Positions 42,311 through 51,369 of a DNA stretch of 64,000 nucleotides are shown piece by piece. Position numbers and translations under genes: made by a program. This stretch comes from Fusicatenibacter saccharivorans (GTDB lineage: Bacteria > Bacillota > Clostridia > Lachnospirales > Lachnospiraceae): assembly GCF_015557635.1 (NCBI RefSeq), contig NZ_JADNOP010000005.1, positions 1 through 64,000 of the forward strand. Direction: 5' to 3'. Below the pieces are notes generated by a model. That model ran no database searches and was not told the DNA's origin. It saw nothing but the letters and a program-made list of their open reading frames with translations. Numbering within the stretch: the first letter of the stretch is position 1; each line of letters opens with the position of its first letter.

Positions 42311-43993
42311 ATGACTTCAGCGATTAGTATAGGAAAGCAGGATTTTGCTTCCCTTCGAGAAAATCATTATTTTTATGTTGATAAAACCGATTTTATCAGA
42401 CAATGGTGGGAAAGTGGAGATGACATTACGCTGATCACACGTCCGAGAAGATTTGGCAAAACATTGAATATGAGCATGCTGAATTGTTTCTTTTCCAGAC
42501 AGTATGCAGAAAAAGGTACCATCTTTGAAGGACTTTCCATCTGGAAACAGGAAAAATACCGCAGACTGCAGGGAACTTATCCGGTGATTTTTCTGAGCTT
42601 TGCGGACGTAAAACAGAATAACTATCAAGATGCAGTGCAGAAGATAAAAAATATTATTGTAGACGCTTATCGCCAACATCGGTATTTGGAGCAGGAAGAA
42701 TGTTTTACGCAAAATGAAAAACAGCAGATGCTGGAAATTACAGAAAAAATGAGCAATGTGACAGCACAGGATGCATTAAAAAATCTTTCCAGCTATTTGA
42801 ATCTTTTATATGGAAAAAAAGTTTTGATCTTTCTGGATGAATATGACACGCCCATGCAGGAAGCCTATATTCATGGATACTGGGATGAATTTGTAGGATT
42901 TATGAGAAGCCTTTTCAATGCGACATTCAAAACAAATCCATATCTGGAACGCGCTGTGATGACTGGAATTACCCGTATTTCCAAAGAATCTGTTTTTTCG
43001 GACCTTAATAATCTGACGGTTATTACAACAACATCGGATGCCTATGCAGACTGTTTTGGTTTTACAGAAGAAGAGGTATTTCAATCATTAGATCAATTTG
43101 GAATGCCGGAAAAGAAAGATCTGGTAAAGCAATGGTATGACGGATTTTGCTTTGGCACGCATCGTGATATTTACAATCCGTGGTCTATTACAAATTATCT
43201 GAAAGAGAAAAAACTGCGGCCCTACTGGGCAGCTACAAGTTCCAATGGATTGATCAGCAAACTCCTGCAGTCGGCATCGGTAAATATGAAGGAAGAACTG
43301 GAAAAACTGATCAACAGACAACAAATTGTAGTTAATTTTGATGAGCAGATTATATTTGGACAATTAGAACAGGATGAAAGTGCGGTATGGAGTCTGTTGG
43401 TGGCAAGCGGTTATCTGAAAGTGGAGGAGATTGAATACAGAGGACTGACGCTGGAGCCGTGGTATTCTCTTTCCATCACAAATCTGGAGACTGTGAGCAT
43501 GTTTTCGAATATGTTCAAAAGCTGGTTTGCAGCGGCATCTGCCAATTATAATGAATTTATCAAAGCATTGCTGAATGGTGATGTAAAAGCGATGAACCTC
43601 TATATGAATGATATTGCACTTGCTACATTCAGTAATTTTGATGCTGGAAAACATGCGTCCGAGCGGAGCCAGCCAGAGCGGTTTTATCATGGATTTGTAC
43701 TTGGGCTGCTGGTGGAAGTGCGAGATCTTTATGAGGTGCGTTCCAATCGGGAAAGTGGGTATGGAAGATACGATGTGATTCTAATTCCCAGAAATTTGGA
43801 TCGAGATGCTATGATTCTGGAATTTAAAGTAAAAGAAACGGAAGAAAAAACGCTGCAGGAAACGGTACAAAAAGCACTGGCGCAGATTGAAATAAAGAAA
43901 TACGACGCGGAACTGAAAGAACGGGGAATCCCAAAAGAAAGAATCCGGCATTATGGATTTGCGTTTGAAGGGAAAAAGGTATTAATTGGGTAA
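42311..43993 (+). CDS. AAA-ATPase-like / PD-(D/E)XK nuclease protein
   Basis: The 560-residue protein begins with the PF09820-type region (SIGKQDFASLRENHYFYVDKTDFI), a P-loop variant TRPRRFGKTLNMSML (about 43-57) and Walker B KVLIFLDEYDTPMQ. The C-terminus has the PD-(D/E)XK_9 core SGYGRYDVILIP ... AMILEFKVKE with catalytic D and ExK. Such proteins are very common in multiple copies in Firmicutes and Bacteroidetes. Their role is unproven; a nuclease or defence role is suggested. RBS is AAAGGAAAG. Confidence 0.85.
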   Translation: MTSAISIGKQDFASLRENHYFYVDKTDFIRQWWESGDDITLITRPRRFGKTLNMSMLNCFFSRQYAEKGTIFEGLSIWKQEKYRRLQGTYPVIFLSFADVKQNNYQDAVQKIKNIIVDAYRQHRYLEQEECFTQNEKQQMLEITEKMSNVTAQDALKNLSSYLNLLYGKKVLIFLDEYDTPMQEAYIHGYWDEFVGFMRSLFNATFKTNPYLERAVMTGITRISKESVFSDLNNLTVITTTSDAYADCFGFTEEEVFQSLDQFGMPEKKDLVKQWYDGFCFGTHRDIYNPWSITNYLKEKKLRPYWAATSSNGLISKLLQSASVNMKEELEKLINRQQIVVNFDEQIIFGQLEQDESAVWSLLVASGYLKVEEIEYRGLTLEPWYSLSITNLETVSMFSNMFKSWFAAASANYNEFIKALLNGDVKAMNLYMNDIALATFSNFDAGKHASERSQPERFYHGFVLGLLVEVRDLYEVRSNRESGYGRYDVILIPRNLDRDAMILEFKVKETEEKTLQETVQKALAQIEIKKYDAELKERGIPKERIRHYGFAFEGKKVLIG

Positions 43994-43996
43994 TAG

Positions 43997-44045
43997 AAAA
44001 CGCTGTCAATGCTTCTCTGGAAGGGGAAGCGGGACAGCGTTTTTC
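43997..44045. terminator. bidirectional terminator
   Basis: AAAACGCTGTC at 43997-44007 pairs with GACAGCGTTTT at 44033-44043, between converging genes. Confidence 0.9.
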
Positions 44046-44057
44046 TGTTAATTGTGA

Positions 44058-44990
44058 TTAGATTACCATCTGAAGCAGCATTACCATAAGCGGCATCGTC
44101 ACAATAGAAGCCAGCGTAGTAACAACATTGATGGCACTGGCATAGCGCGAATCGTTGCCGTATACCTGGCACATCTGGGTAACCGTGGAAGCAGATGGCG
44201 TGATGATGGCGAGAAAAACGATCAGAATCAGTGTCGGTCCGTCAGCGGAAAGGTCGGCGAGATGGCTGAGTTTTAAGAGAACAAGCGCCATCAGCGGAAC
44301 GGCGATCAGGCGGAGAAAGGTCACGAAGTAAATCCGTTTATTCGCAAAAATCTGCCGGAAGTCCATGCCGGCAAAAAGCATACCCGTAACAATCATACTG
44401 GCAGGGCCAACCATGCTTCCGACAGAATGAAGCGTATTGTTGACCAGCGCAGGAAGCCGGATGCCCGTGAAAAAAAGAAGAATTCCGACGAAAATAGAAA
44501 TAATATTGAGGTTCAGAACAATCTTCTTCCAGTCATAGGAAGCCTCACGGCTGATCACCTTTTTGCAGTGCGTCCAGAAAAAGACAAGCTGTACGCTCAT
44601 ATAAACACAGCTGTAAAGCACCCATTCCGCTCCTAAAACAGCCGTCACAAGCGGCACAATCAGATTGCCGGAATTGGAGTAGTAAACAGAAGTTATCTCA
44701 ACCGCATCCAAATGAAACACCCGTCCAAGAGCCAAAATCGCAAAAAGAAGCACAACCTGCATCAGAAGCGAAGCCGCAAACGCAACCAGCAGCCCCCGCA
44801 CTGTTTCCGGCGTGTAATCGACCTGAAACGCATTCAGAATCACGCAGGGAATGATCAGGTACAGCACAATTTTCGACAGAACTTTGCTGTCCTCATCCTT
44901 TAAAAGTCCGGCTTTTACGATTAAAAAGCCCATAAAAATCATAAGAAAAAGCTGCGCGATCTGCTGCGCAAGAAGAATACTGATTGTCAT
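44058..44990 (-). CDS. auxin efflux carrier (AEC) family transporter
   Basis: The 310-residue protein has about ten hydrophobic helices; the first follows MTISILLAQQIAQLF. The motif DEDSKVLSKIVLYLIIPCVILNAFQ and a C-terminal SASTVTQMCQVYG repeat are typical of AEC transporters, which include malate and other carboxylate carriers. The substrate is unknown. The start at 44990 follows GGGAGATTTTT and drops 21 residues of a longer frame. Confidence 0.88.
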   Translation of the reverse strand: MTISILLAQQIAQLFLMIFMGFLIVKAGLLKDEDSKVLSKIVLYLIIPCVILNAFQVDYTPETVRGLLVAFAASLLMQVVLLFAILALGRVFHLDAVEITSVYYSNSGNLIVPLVTAVLGAEWVLYSCVYMSVQLVFFWTHCKKVISREASYDWKKIVLNLNIISIFVGILLFFTGIRLPALVNNTLHSVGSMVGPASMIVTGMLFAGMDFRQIFANKRIYFVTFLRLIAVPLMALVLLKLSHLADLSADGPTLILIVFLAIITPSASTVTQMCQVYGNDSRYASAINVVTTLASIVTMPLMVMLLQMVI

Positions 44991-45126
44991 AAAAATCTCC
45001 CAATATGTGTGTCTTATGAAAAATATTATAAGTCGGTCGGGAGTGGATTTCAATTTCTTTTTGAGAAATTTTGGACGAAGTTTCGGAAGGGGAGGGAAAG
45101 AGATCTGATCAGCTAAAAAGCGAGCG

Positions 45127-45155
45127 TTGACAAAGCGAAACCCTTGTAATATAAT
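45127..45155 (+). promoter_or_regulatory. promoter of antitoxin RNA 1
   Basis: TTGACA at 45127-45132 and TATAAT at 45150-45155 are consensus boxes with a 17-bp spacer, yet no protein gene follows on this strand. Confidence 0.88.
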
Positions 45156-45161
45156 ACACTT

Positions 45162-45258
45162 AACAAGAGAACCGTTGGTCAGTGTACACCTGACCGCCGG
45201 ATAAAGCTTTTAACTAAAAATAGCGCCTAACTTTACCAGAGCAGGGGCGCTATTTTTT
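45162..45258 (+). ncRNA. antisense antitoxin RNA 1 of a type I module
   Basis: A short transcript of about 97 nt is predicted between the promoter and a terminator whose stem is TAGCGCC (45221-45227) and GGCGCTA (45246-45252) followed by TTTTTT. Its 5' half has a hairpin GGTCAG/CTGACC. Its 3' end overlaps the stop codon and tail of the minus-strand toxin gene, as in TxpA/RatA and BsrG/SR4 systems. Confidence 0.75.
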
Positions 45259-45336
45259 GTGCATAATATTGATAACAAGAGTTATAACAGCACAAAGCAT
45301 AATTATGAAAGTAAATAAATCACTATATGTAACCAT
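45250..45336 (-). CDS. holin-like type I toxin peptide 1
   Basis: The 28-residue peptide MVTYSDLFTFIIMLCAVITL then VINIMHKK has one membrane helix and a basic end, the pattern of the Hol_Tox (TxpA/BsrG-like) family that damages the cell membrane. The ATG follows AAAGGAGG with ten bases spacing. A long leader of about 120 nt begins at an extended -10 (TGT TATAAT at 45464-45472). Its mRNA overlaps antitoxin RNA 1 at the 3' end. Confidence 0.78.
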   Translation of the reverse strand: MVTYSDLFTFIIMLCAVITLVINIMHKK

Positions 45337-45463
45337 CAGCACCAGCCTCCTTTCAAAAAATGTCCGGCGGCTGACATAACACCCCAACGGTTCCCTGGAT
45401 AAATGTATTAAATTGACAAAAAGAAAAAGAAATGCGCGTCATAAGCTCCATTTCTTGATGCTA

Positions 45464-45472
45464 ATTATAACA
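45464..45472 (-). promoter_or_regulatory. extended -10 promoter of toxin 1
   Basis: On the minus strand TGT precedes TATAAT (45464-45469). The same arrangement and the following CAAGAAATG are repeated upstream of toxin 2. Confidence 0.65.
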
Positions 45473-45515
45473 AAAAAAAATAAGTCAAGAATCATTTTCA
45501 GAGAAGAAGCCAGTG

Positions 45516-45544
45516 TTGACAAAATTATACGATTGCCATATAAT
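45516..45544 (+). promoter_or_regulatory. promoter of antitoxin RNA 2
   Basis: TTGACA at 45516-45521 and TATAAT at 45539-45544, 17-bp spacer; the following ACTTAACAAGA is shared with module 1. Confidence 0.88.
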
Positions 45545-45550
45545 ATACTT

Positions 45551-45660
45551 AACAAGACAGCCGGAAGGTGAGTGCGATCACCCGATCTGGCGAAAATGTT
45601 GAATAGCTATAAGAAATAGCCGTCCTACCTTTACCAGAGAACAGGACGGCTATTTCTTAT
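45551..45660 (+). ncRNA. antisense antitoxin RNA 2 of a type I module
   Basis: A transcript of about 110 nt ends at a perfect 16-bp stem (45611-45626 with 45643-45658). The loop contains CTTTACCAGAG, identical to the loop in antitoxin RNA 1. It overlaps the 3' end of toxin 2. Confidence 0.75.
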
Positions 45661-45733
45661 TTGCATAAGTCAAAATTGCAACAATAAGTAAAGCAACGCT
45701 GATTATAATCTGCAATTCTTCGTATGTACTCAT
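45650..45733 (-). CDS. holin-like type I toxin peptide 2
   Basis: The 27-residue peptide MSTYEELQIIISVALLIVAI then LTYANKK is a second Hol_Tox-type toxin with one membrane helix and lysines at the end. RBS is GAAAGGATG. The leader starts at an extended -10 (TGT TATAAT, 45861-45869) about 120 nt upstream. It is a diverged copy of module 1, about 400 bp away. Confidence 0.8.
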   Translation of the reverse strand: MSTYEELQIIISVALLIVAILTYANKK

Positions 45734-45860
45734 AATAATCATCCTTTCTGCAAGACTCAGATCAGATGAAAGCACGTCCCCCGGCTGCCCGGTTAAATAT
45801 ATTAGATTGTCTAAGATTCCCAATAAAAAACGAACAAGGAAAACTCATTTCTTGAAATGT

Positions 45861-45869
45861 ATTATAACA
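45861..45869 (-). promoter_or_regulatory. extended -10 promoter of toxin 2
   Basis: Minus-strand TGT precedes TATAAT (45861-45866), at the same distance from the toxin start as in module 1. The remaining 45734-46043 gap holds this leader and the hsdR promoter, no other gene. Confidence 0.65.
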
Positions 45870-45974
45870 GAAAAGAGAAGTAAAAGAAAGTAATAAAAAA
45901 TAGTCAGAAAATTTGAAGTTCCTGTAAATGTGCAGTGTATTGGATTTGAATATAATACAAAATAGAACAAAAGT

Positions 45975-46003
45975 TTGAAATTTACAAAGGTATATGAGAT
46001 AAT
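45975..46003 (+). promoter_or_regulatory. promoter of the type I restriction operon
   Basis: TTGAAA at 45975-45980 and GATAAT at 45998-46003 with a 17-bp spacer, 40 bp before hsdR. Confidence 0.65.
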
Positions 46004-46043
46004 AAAGAAAAATGGAAGAAACGTCAGGAAAGGGGAGAAGCCT

Positions 46044-48962
46044 ATGTCGCATATTTCAGAATACGAAGTCGAAAACATATTGATCGACCGCTTAGAGAGT
46101 ATTGGATACAGCTTTATCAAATTGAATACCTATGAGGATGTCCTTGCCAATTTCCGCGCACAGCTTGCAGAATTCAACGCGAAAAAGCTGGAAGAAAAAG
46201 GCCATGCGGCATCCTTTTCTGACACAGAATTTAATCGTATTATGATTCACATGGATAACCATTCCGTGTATGAATCTGCGAAAATTTTGCGAGATAAATA
46301 TATTCTGCAGCTCGATAATGGAGAGAATGTATATCTTGATTTCTTTTCCAACGATACAGACAGAAACATTTATCAGGTAACGCATCAGGTCACTATGGAT
46401 AAAGCACATAAAGAGGATGTTGTATATAAAAATCGATATGATGTAACCGTACTGATCAACGGACTTCCGATGATCCAGATTGAGTTAAAGCGTCCTGGTG
46501 TGGAAATCAACGAAGCGATCAATCAGATCAATCGCTATAGAAAGTTCAGTTTTAAAGGCTTGTTCCGATATTTACAGCTGTTTGTAGTCAGCAACTCTGT
46601 GCAGACAAAATATTTCTGTAATGAAAATGAAATGGTAGATGGTCGCTATAACCCGATTTTGAAATCACTCGTATTTTTCTGGACCGATGATAAAAATACA
46701 AGAATCAACGATCTGAATACCTTTACCAGTGAATTTTTCTGCAAGCCGACAATCACAGAAATGATAGACAAATACATGATCATCAAAACGACAGAACCAG
46801 TGCTGATGGTAATGCGTCCATATCAGATTTATGCAGTAAAAGCAGCAAAGAAGCGGGTACTGGAAGTGAAGCAGAATGGTTATGTCTTTGCCTGCACTGG
46901 TTCAGGAAAAACATTGACATCTTTTAAATTGGCTCAGCTTCTTCGAGAAGAAGCAAGAGTTGATCTTGTAGTATTTCTGATTGACCGAAAAGATCTGGAT
47001 GATCAGACCGTAGAAGAATATAATTCATTCGAAAAAGACTGCGTTGACAATACAGACAGCACCCGTGTGCTCATTCAGATGCTGAAATCATCTGAGAAAA
47101 AGATGATTGTTACAACCATTCAGAAAATGGCGAATGCTGTTAAAAATCCAAAATACGAAGAGGTTATGGATGGTTACCGAGATAAAAAAGTAGTATTTAT
47201 CATTGATGAATGCCACCGTTCCCAGTTTGGCAGTATGCATGCCCAGATTCAGAAACACTTTGAAAAAGCCAATTATATAGGATTTACAGGAACGCCTATT
47301 TTTGAGAAGAATAAAGGTGCTGACGGACGTACAACGGCAGATGTGTTCCATGCTGGGGATAAACTGGATGCATGTCTGCACCGATATATGATCAAAGATG
47401 CAATTGCAGACGGCAATGTGCTCCGATTTTCTGTAGAATATCAGCGGACAATTTTTGCAAAAAATATTGCAGCAAAAGGAATTGATCCGGAACAGTTAGA
47501 TGATCCAGAATACTGCAAACGCCATAATATTGATATGACACCACTTTATCATGATGAGGAACGAATCACCAGAGTCGCAAAACACATTATGGAACATCAT
47601 GAACAGCATGTGCATCCGCAGGGAAAGGATACGTACACAGCACTTTTTGCAGTAGATTCCATTCCGACACTTGGAAAATATTATGATGCATTTCAGAAAC
47701 TGAATGAAACAGTTCCGGCAGAAAAACAGCAGAAAATTGCAGCTATTTTTTCTTATCAGGCAAATGAAGATATGGATGATGGAGCAGATGAACATTCGCA
47801 GGAACTGCTGGAGCGTTGCATACAGGACTATAATGCCATGTATGGTACAGCGTTTGGTATTGATACGTTTGATCCGTACAGAAAAGATATTGCGAAGAGG
47901 TTAAAACAGAAAGTGCTTCCACAGGTGGATATCCTGATCGTGGTCAATATGTTCTTAACCGGATTCGATGCAAAACCATTGAATACGCTGTATCTGGACA
48001 AAAATTTGGTCTGGCATTCACTGGTACAGGCATACAGTCGTACCAACCGTATCGACAAAGTGACAAAACAGTTTGGACAGATTGTGACATATCGAAATAT
48101 CAAGAAGTGGCAGGATGAAGCGCTGACCCTGTTTTCAGGCGATGGAGATCCGAACGAATATCTGCTGGAAGATTATGCGTATTATTTAAATCAATGGATG
48201 AATCAGAATGTGATTTTAAGAAAAATCACACCCGACGTAGAAGCTGCGGGACAGTTACAATCAGAAGATGAAATCCGCATGTTTATTATGGCATTCCGTG
48301 CGCTGGCAAAGACGCTTGCTACATTGAAAACTTTTTCGAAGTTTGACTGGGCAGATCTTGGAGCAGTCATGGATGAAAATGAATACGAAGGATTCAAAAG
48401 CTGGTATTTGTACTATAAAGATCAAACCGTCAATCCAAATCCGAAAGTTCCGGTTCCAGTGGATGTGGATTTTGACATTGAGCTTGTCAGAACAGACAGA
48501 ATCAACGTTGTGTATATTTTGAACTTGTTAAAAAATGCAAAAACACATACCAAGACAGAGGAAGAAAAGCAGCAGGATGTCGATTTGATTCTGCGTGAAA
48601 TCGAGCGTTCTGATAATGAATCCCTGCGTTTGAAAAAAGAAGTGATGCGGCAGTTTATCTTAACACGATTTTATGATCTGCCGGAAAATGCAGATGTAAT
48701 GGAGGCGTTCAATCAGTTTGAAAAAGAACAGATGCAGGCAGATATGGAAGAATTTGCATTTGACAATCAGATTGATTTCAAGATAGTATCAGATCTGGTT
48801 TCAGCATATACATTCAGTGGAAATGTATCGGAGGATAATATTCGCGAAAGATTGATGGCATATCCGCTGGGACTGCTGAAAGTGACAAAACTGACAAAGA
48901 ATGTGAAAAGATTTATACAGGATACTTATAAAAAATACAAGGCTGAAGGAGAAACAGAATGA
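46044..48962 (+). CDS. hsdR: type I restriction enzyme R subunit
   Basis: The 972-residue translocase/nuclease cuts DNA far from unmethylated recognition sites. It has an N-terminal PD-(D/E)XK nuclease core with MIQIELKRPGVEINEA (about 147-162), SF2 helicase motifs Walker A ACTGSGKTLTS (about 283-293), IDECHRSQ (about 386-393), GFTGTPIF, and a C-terminal helical region that binds the methylase. RBS AAGGGGAGAAGCCT fixes the start at 46044. Its stop overlaps hsdM by 4 bp. Confidence 0.95.
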   Translation: MSHISEYEVENILIDRLESIGYSFIKLNTYEDVLANFRAQLAEFNAKKLEEKGHAASFSDTEFNRIMIHMDNHSVYESAKILRDKYILQLDNGENVYLDFFSNDTDRNIYQVTHQVTMDKAHKEDVVYKNRYDVTVLINGLPMIQIELKRPGVEINEAINQINRYRKFSFKGLFRYLQLFVVSNSVQTKYFCNENEMVDGRYNPILKSLVFFWTDDKNTRINDLNTFTSEFFCKPTITEMIDKYMIIKTTEPVLMVMRPYQIYAVKAAKKRVLEVKQNGYVFACTGSGKTLTSFKLAQLLREEARVDLVVFLIDRKDLDDQTVEEYNSFEKDCVDNTDSTRVLIQMLKSSEKKMIVTTIQKMANAVKNPKYEEVMDGYRDKKVVFIIDECHRSQFGSMHAQIQKHFEKANYIGFTGTPIFEKNKGADGRTTADVFHAGDKLDACLHRYMIKDAIADGNVLRFSVEYQRTIFAKNIAAKGIDPEQLDDPEYCKRHNIDMTPLYHDEERITRVAKHIMEHHEQHVHPQGKDTYTALFAVDSIPTLGKYYDAFQKLNETVPAEKQQKIAAIFSYQANEDMDDGADEHSQELLERCIQDYNAMYGTAFGIDTFDPYRKDIAKRLKQKVLPQVDILIVVNMFLTGFDAKPLNTLYLDKNLVWHSLVQAYSRTNRIDKVTKQFGQIVTYRNIKKWQDEALTLFSGDGDPNEYLLEDYAYYLNQWMNQNVILRKITPDVEAAGQLQSEDEIRMFIMAFRALAKTLATLKTFSKFDWADLGAVMDENEYEGFKSWYLYYKDQTVNPNPKVPVPVDVDFDIELVRTDRINVVYILNLLKNAKTHTKTEEEKQQDVDLILREIERSDNESLRLKKEVMRQFILTRFYDLPENADVMEAFNQFEKEQMQADMEEFAFDNQIDFKIVSDLVSAYTFSGNVSEDNIRERLMAYPLGLLKVTKLTKNVKRFIQDTYKKYKAEGETE

Positions 48963-50536
48963 CAGATACAAATACATACCAGGCACAGGCGAACGAGCTT
49001 TCGCAGAAATTATGGGCAATCGCGAACGATCTGCGCGGTCAGATGGATGCAAGTGAGTTCAAAAATTATATCTTAGGAGTAATTTTCTATCGTTATCTTT
49101 CTGAGCGAACAGAAATGTATATGACCGATCTTCTCAAAAATGATGATGGAATCACATATGAAGAAGCCTTTGCGGATGATGAATACAGACCGGTTGTAGA
49201 AGAATGGTCACTGTCAAAACTGGGTTATGTAATTAAGCCGGAAAATCTGTTTCGAAATCTGATCCGCAAGATTACAAAGTTTGAAAATGATGCGGATAAA
49301 TTCAGCGTGGAAGATTTCGAAAAAGCGATCAATGATCTGGTAGGTTCTACGATGGGACACGAATCCAACAAGGCATTTGACGGGCTGTTTAACGATATGC
49401 GTCTGCAGGATTCCCGTCTTGGAGAGACTGTGTCAGACCGTACGGAAATGATCGGGCGAGTTATGGTACGTGTATCGGATATTGATTTCGATTTACAGGA
49501 TTCCCAGTTTGACGTACTCGGTACAGCGTATATGATTCTGATTGGTTTATTCGCATCGGATGCAGGAAAGAAAGGCGGCGAATTCTTTACGCCGGCAGGC
49601 CCGTCGAAGCTCTGTGCAACACTTGCGGCATTGGGGCTGGATGAAGCAAAGACGGTTGGTGACTGTACCTGTGGTTCTGCATCTATGCTTCTGGAAGTAC
49701 AGAAACATCTGACAACAGGAAAAGTTGGACATTTCTATGGACAGGAGCTGAATGCGACAACGTACAACCTGAGCCGTATGAACATGATCATGCACGGCAT
49801 CGACTGGCAGAATTTTGATATTTACAAAGGCGATACACTGAAAGATGACAAATACGGCGATATCAAAATGACAGTACAGGTTTGCAATCCGCCGTACTCG
49901 CTGAAATGGTCTGCGGATAAACAGTTTGAAGATGACCCGCGCTATTCCGGAGCAGGAAAACTGGCACCGAAAGGACAGGCGGATCTCGCATTTGTGGAAC
50001 ACATGATTTATCATATGGACGAAGATGATGGACGCGTTGCTGTGTTGCTGCCGCACGGCGTACTGTTCCGTGGAGGCGCGGAAGAAACCATTCGAAAATA
50101 TATCATCAAAGATCTGAACCGACTGGATGCAGTCATCGGACTTCCGGCAAACTTGTTTCATGGAACAGGAATTCCGGTTTGTGTGCTGGTGTTGAAGAGT
50201 AAGAGAAATGGGAATGCGGGAAATATCTTATTTATTGACGCATCAAAAGAGTTTAAGGCTGGGAAGAACCAGAATGTGCTGGAGCAGAAAAATATTGATA
50301 AAATTGTTGAGACGTATGAGAAGCGTGTAGATGTTGATAAGTTTGCTCATGTGGCAAAGATGAGTGAGATTGCGGAGAATGGATATAACTTGAATATTCC
50401 GAGGTATGTTGATACTTTTGAGGAAGAAGAGCCGGTGGATTTGAATGAGGTGAAAAGTCATATTCAGAAACTGGATGCTGCTAGGAAAGTTATGATCGAA
50501 AAGGCCAATAGCATGTTGAAGGAATTAGGTTTGTAA
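48959..50536 (+). CDS. hsdM: type I restriction-modification M subunit
   Basis: The 525-residue N6-adenine methyltransferase has an N-terminal helical HsdM domain (ANDLRGQMDASEFKNYILG), SAM motif I region GDCTCGSASMLLEV (about 238-251) and catalytic NPPY in QVCNPPYSLKW (about 308-311). With HsdS it methylates the target sequence and with HsdR forms the restriction complex. Confidence 0.95.
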   Translation: MTDTNTYQAQANELSQKLWAIANDLRGQMDASEFKNYILGVIFYRYLSERTEMYMTDLLKNDDGITYEEAFADDEYRPVVEEWSLSKLGYVIKPENLFRNLIRKITKFENDADKFSVEDFEKAINDLVGSTMGHESNKAFDGLFNDMRLQDSRLGETVSDRTEMIGRVMVRVSDIDFDLQDSQFDVLGTAYMILIGLFASDAGKKGGEFFTPAGPSKLCATLAALGLDEAKTVGDCTCGSASMLLEVQKHLTTGKVGHFYGQELNATTYNLSRMNMIMHGIDWQNFDIYKGDTLKDDKYGDIKMTVQVCNPPYSLKWSADKQFEDDPRYSGAGKLAPKGQADLAFVEHMIYHMDEDDGRVAVLLPHGVLFRGGAEETIRKYIIKDLNRLDAVIGLPANLFHGTGIPVCVLVLKSKRNGNAGNILFIDASKEFKAGKNQNVLEQKNIDKIVETYEKRVDVDKFAHVAKMSEIAENGYNLNIPRYVDTFEEEEPVDLNEVKSHIQKLDAARKVMIEKANSMLKELGL

Positions 50537-50553
50537 AAGATAGGGTGAGTTTT

Positions 50554-51198
50554 ATGGGTAAACCAAGTAGTAAAGATATTGGAAAAAGGGCTATTTACAA
50601 TTATCATGTGAATGATAGTCTTATTAATGAAAAGGTTTCGATGGATATTGTTAAGAACTGGTATCCTCAAAATTTTCATCAAAAAGAAATTTTTATTTTA
50701 AATAAAATGAAAGAGTTATGTGATGGTTTAGATGGTGTTGATATTCGGATGACACAGCAAACTCTTCCGTTATTGTTTATGACAGAAGAATGGACAGAAA
50801 CAAAAGATGGCAGATATAGGCAGGACAAGAGTCAAATTTTGAAACGCGCTCAAAACAGATTTGATGATTTCGAACATAGAGGTTATATTACGGGCAATTA
50901 TGGTTGTTTACAATTTACATTTTCAGGAATGGAAAAGTTAGAGGAATATGTAGAAATAAAGCCAGATGTTAATGAGAAAATCCAGCAAATTATTGATGAG
51001 TTAGAACGAAATACAGATGAATCAATAGAAAGATACGATAAATTAATCAATATTTTACAAGATATTAAATCTGAGCCGAAAAGATTTAGTGAATATATTT
51101 CGGATCTAGGAAATATAGCGTCTATTGCAGGGACTATTCCAACTATTGTGCCGCGAGTAGGTGGACTACTTAGCAATTTGGTAAGAATACTGGATTGA
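50554..51198 (+). CDS. unrecognised 214-residue protein between hsdM and hsdS
   Basis: No family is recognised. The N-terminal half (about 30-130) looks like a winged-helix fold (KEIFILNKMKELCDGLDG ... RAQNRFDDFEHRGYITGNYG), followed by an acidic coiled-coil region (about 135-175) and a hydrophobic, glycine-rich end IASIAGTIPTIVPRVGGLLS that could enter a membrane or pack as an amphipathic helix. It starts 17 bp after hsdM (RBS AGGGTG) in the same orientation, so it is cotranscribed. A restriction regulator, antirestriction sensor or separate defence effector are possible. Confidence 0.7.
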   Translation: MGKPSSKDIGKRAIYNYHVNDSLINEKVSMDIVKNWYPQNFHQKEIFILNKMKELCDGLDGVDIRMTQQTLPLLFMTEEWTETKDGRYRQDKSQILKRAQNRFDDFEHRGYITGNYGCLQFTFSGMEKLEEYVEIKPDVNEKIQQIIDELERNTDESIERYDKLINILQDIKSEPKRFSEYISDLGNIASIAGTIPTIVPRVGGLLSNLVRILD

Positions 51199-51369
51199 TG
51201 AAAGCAAGCTGATAATATATTTTATATTATAAAAGAAAAAAATGCTTATTTGAATGATGGATATATAGTAGAAATAAATAATTTGGACATTTGGATATGA
51301 CGAATAGGTTACTAAGATCTGTCAAAGAGCATAGAGGAGAATTATAAGAAATTACAGGGAGGAAACATA

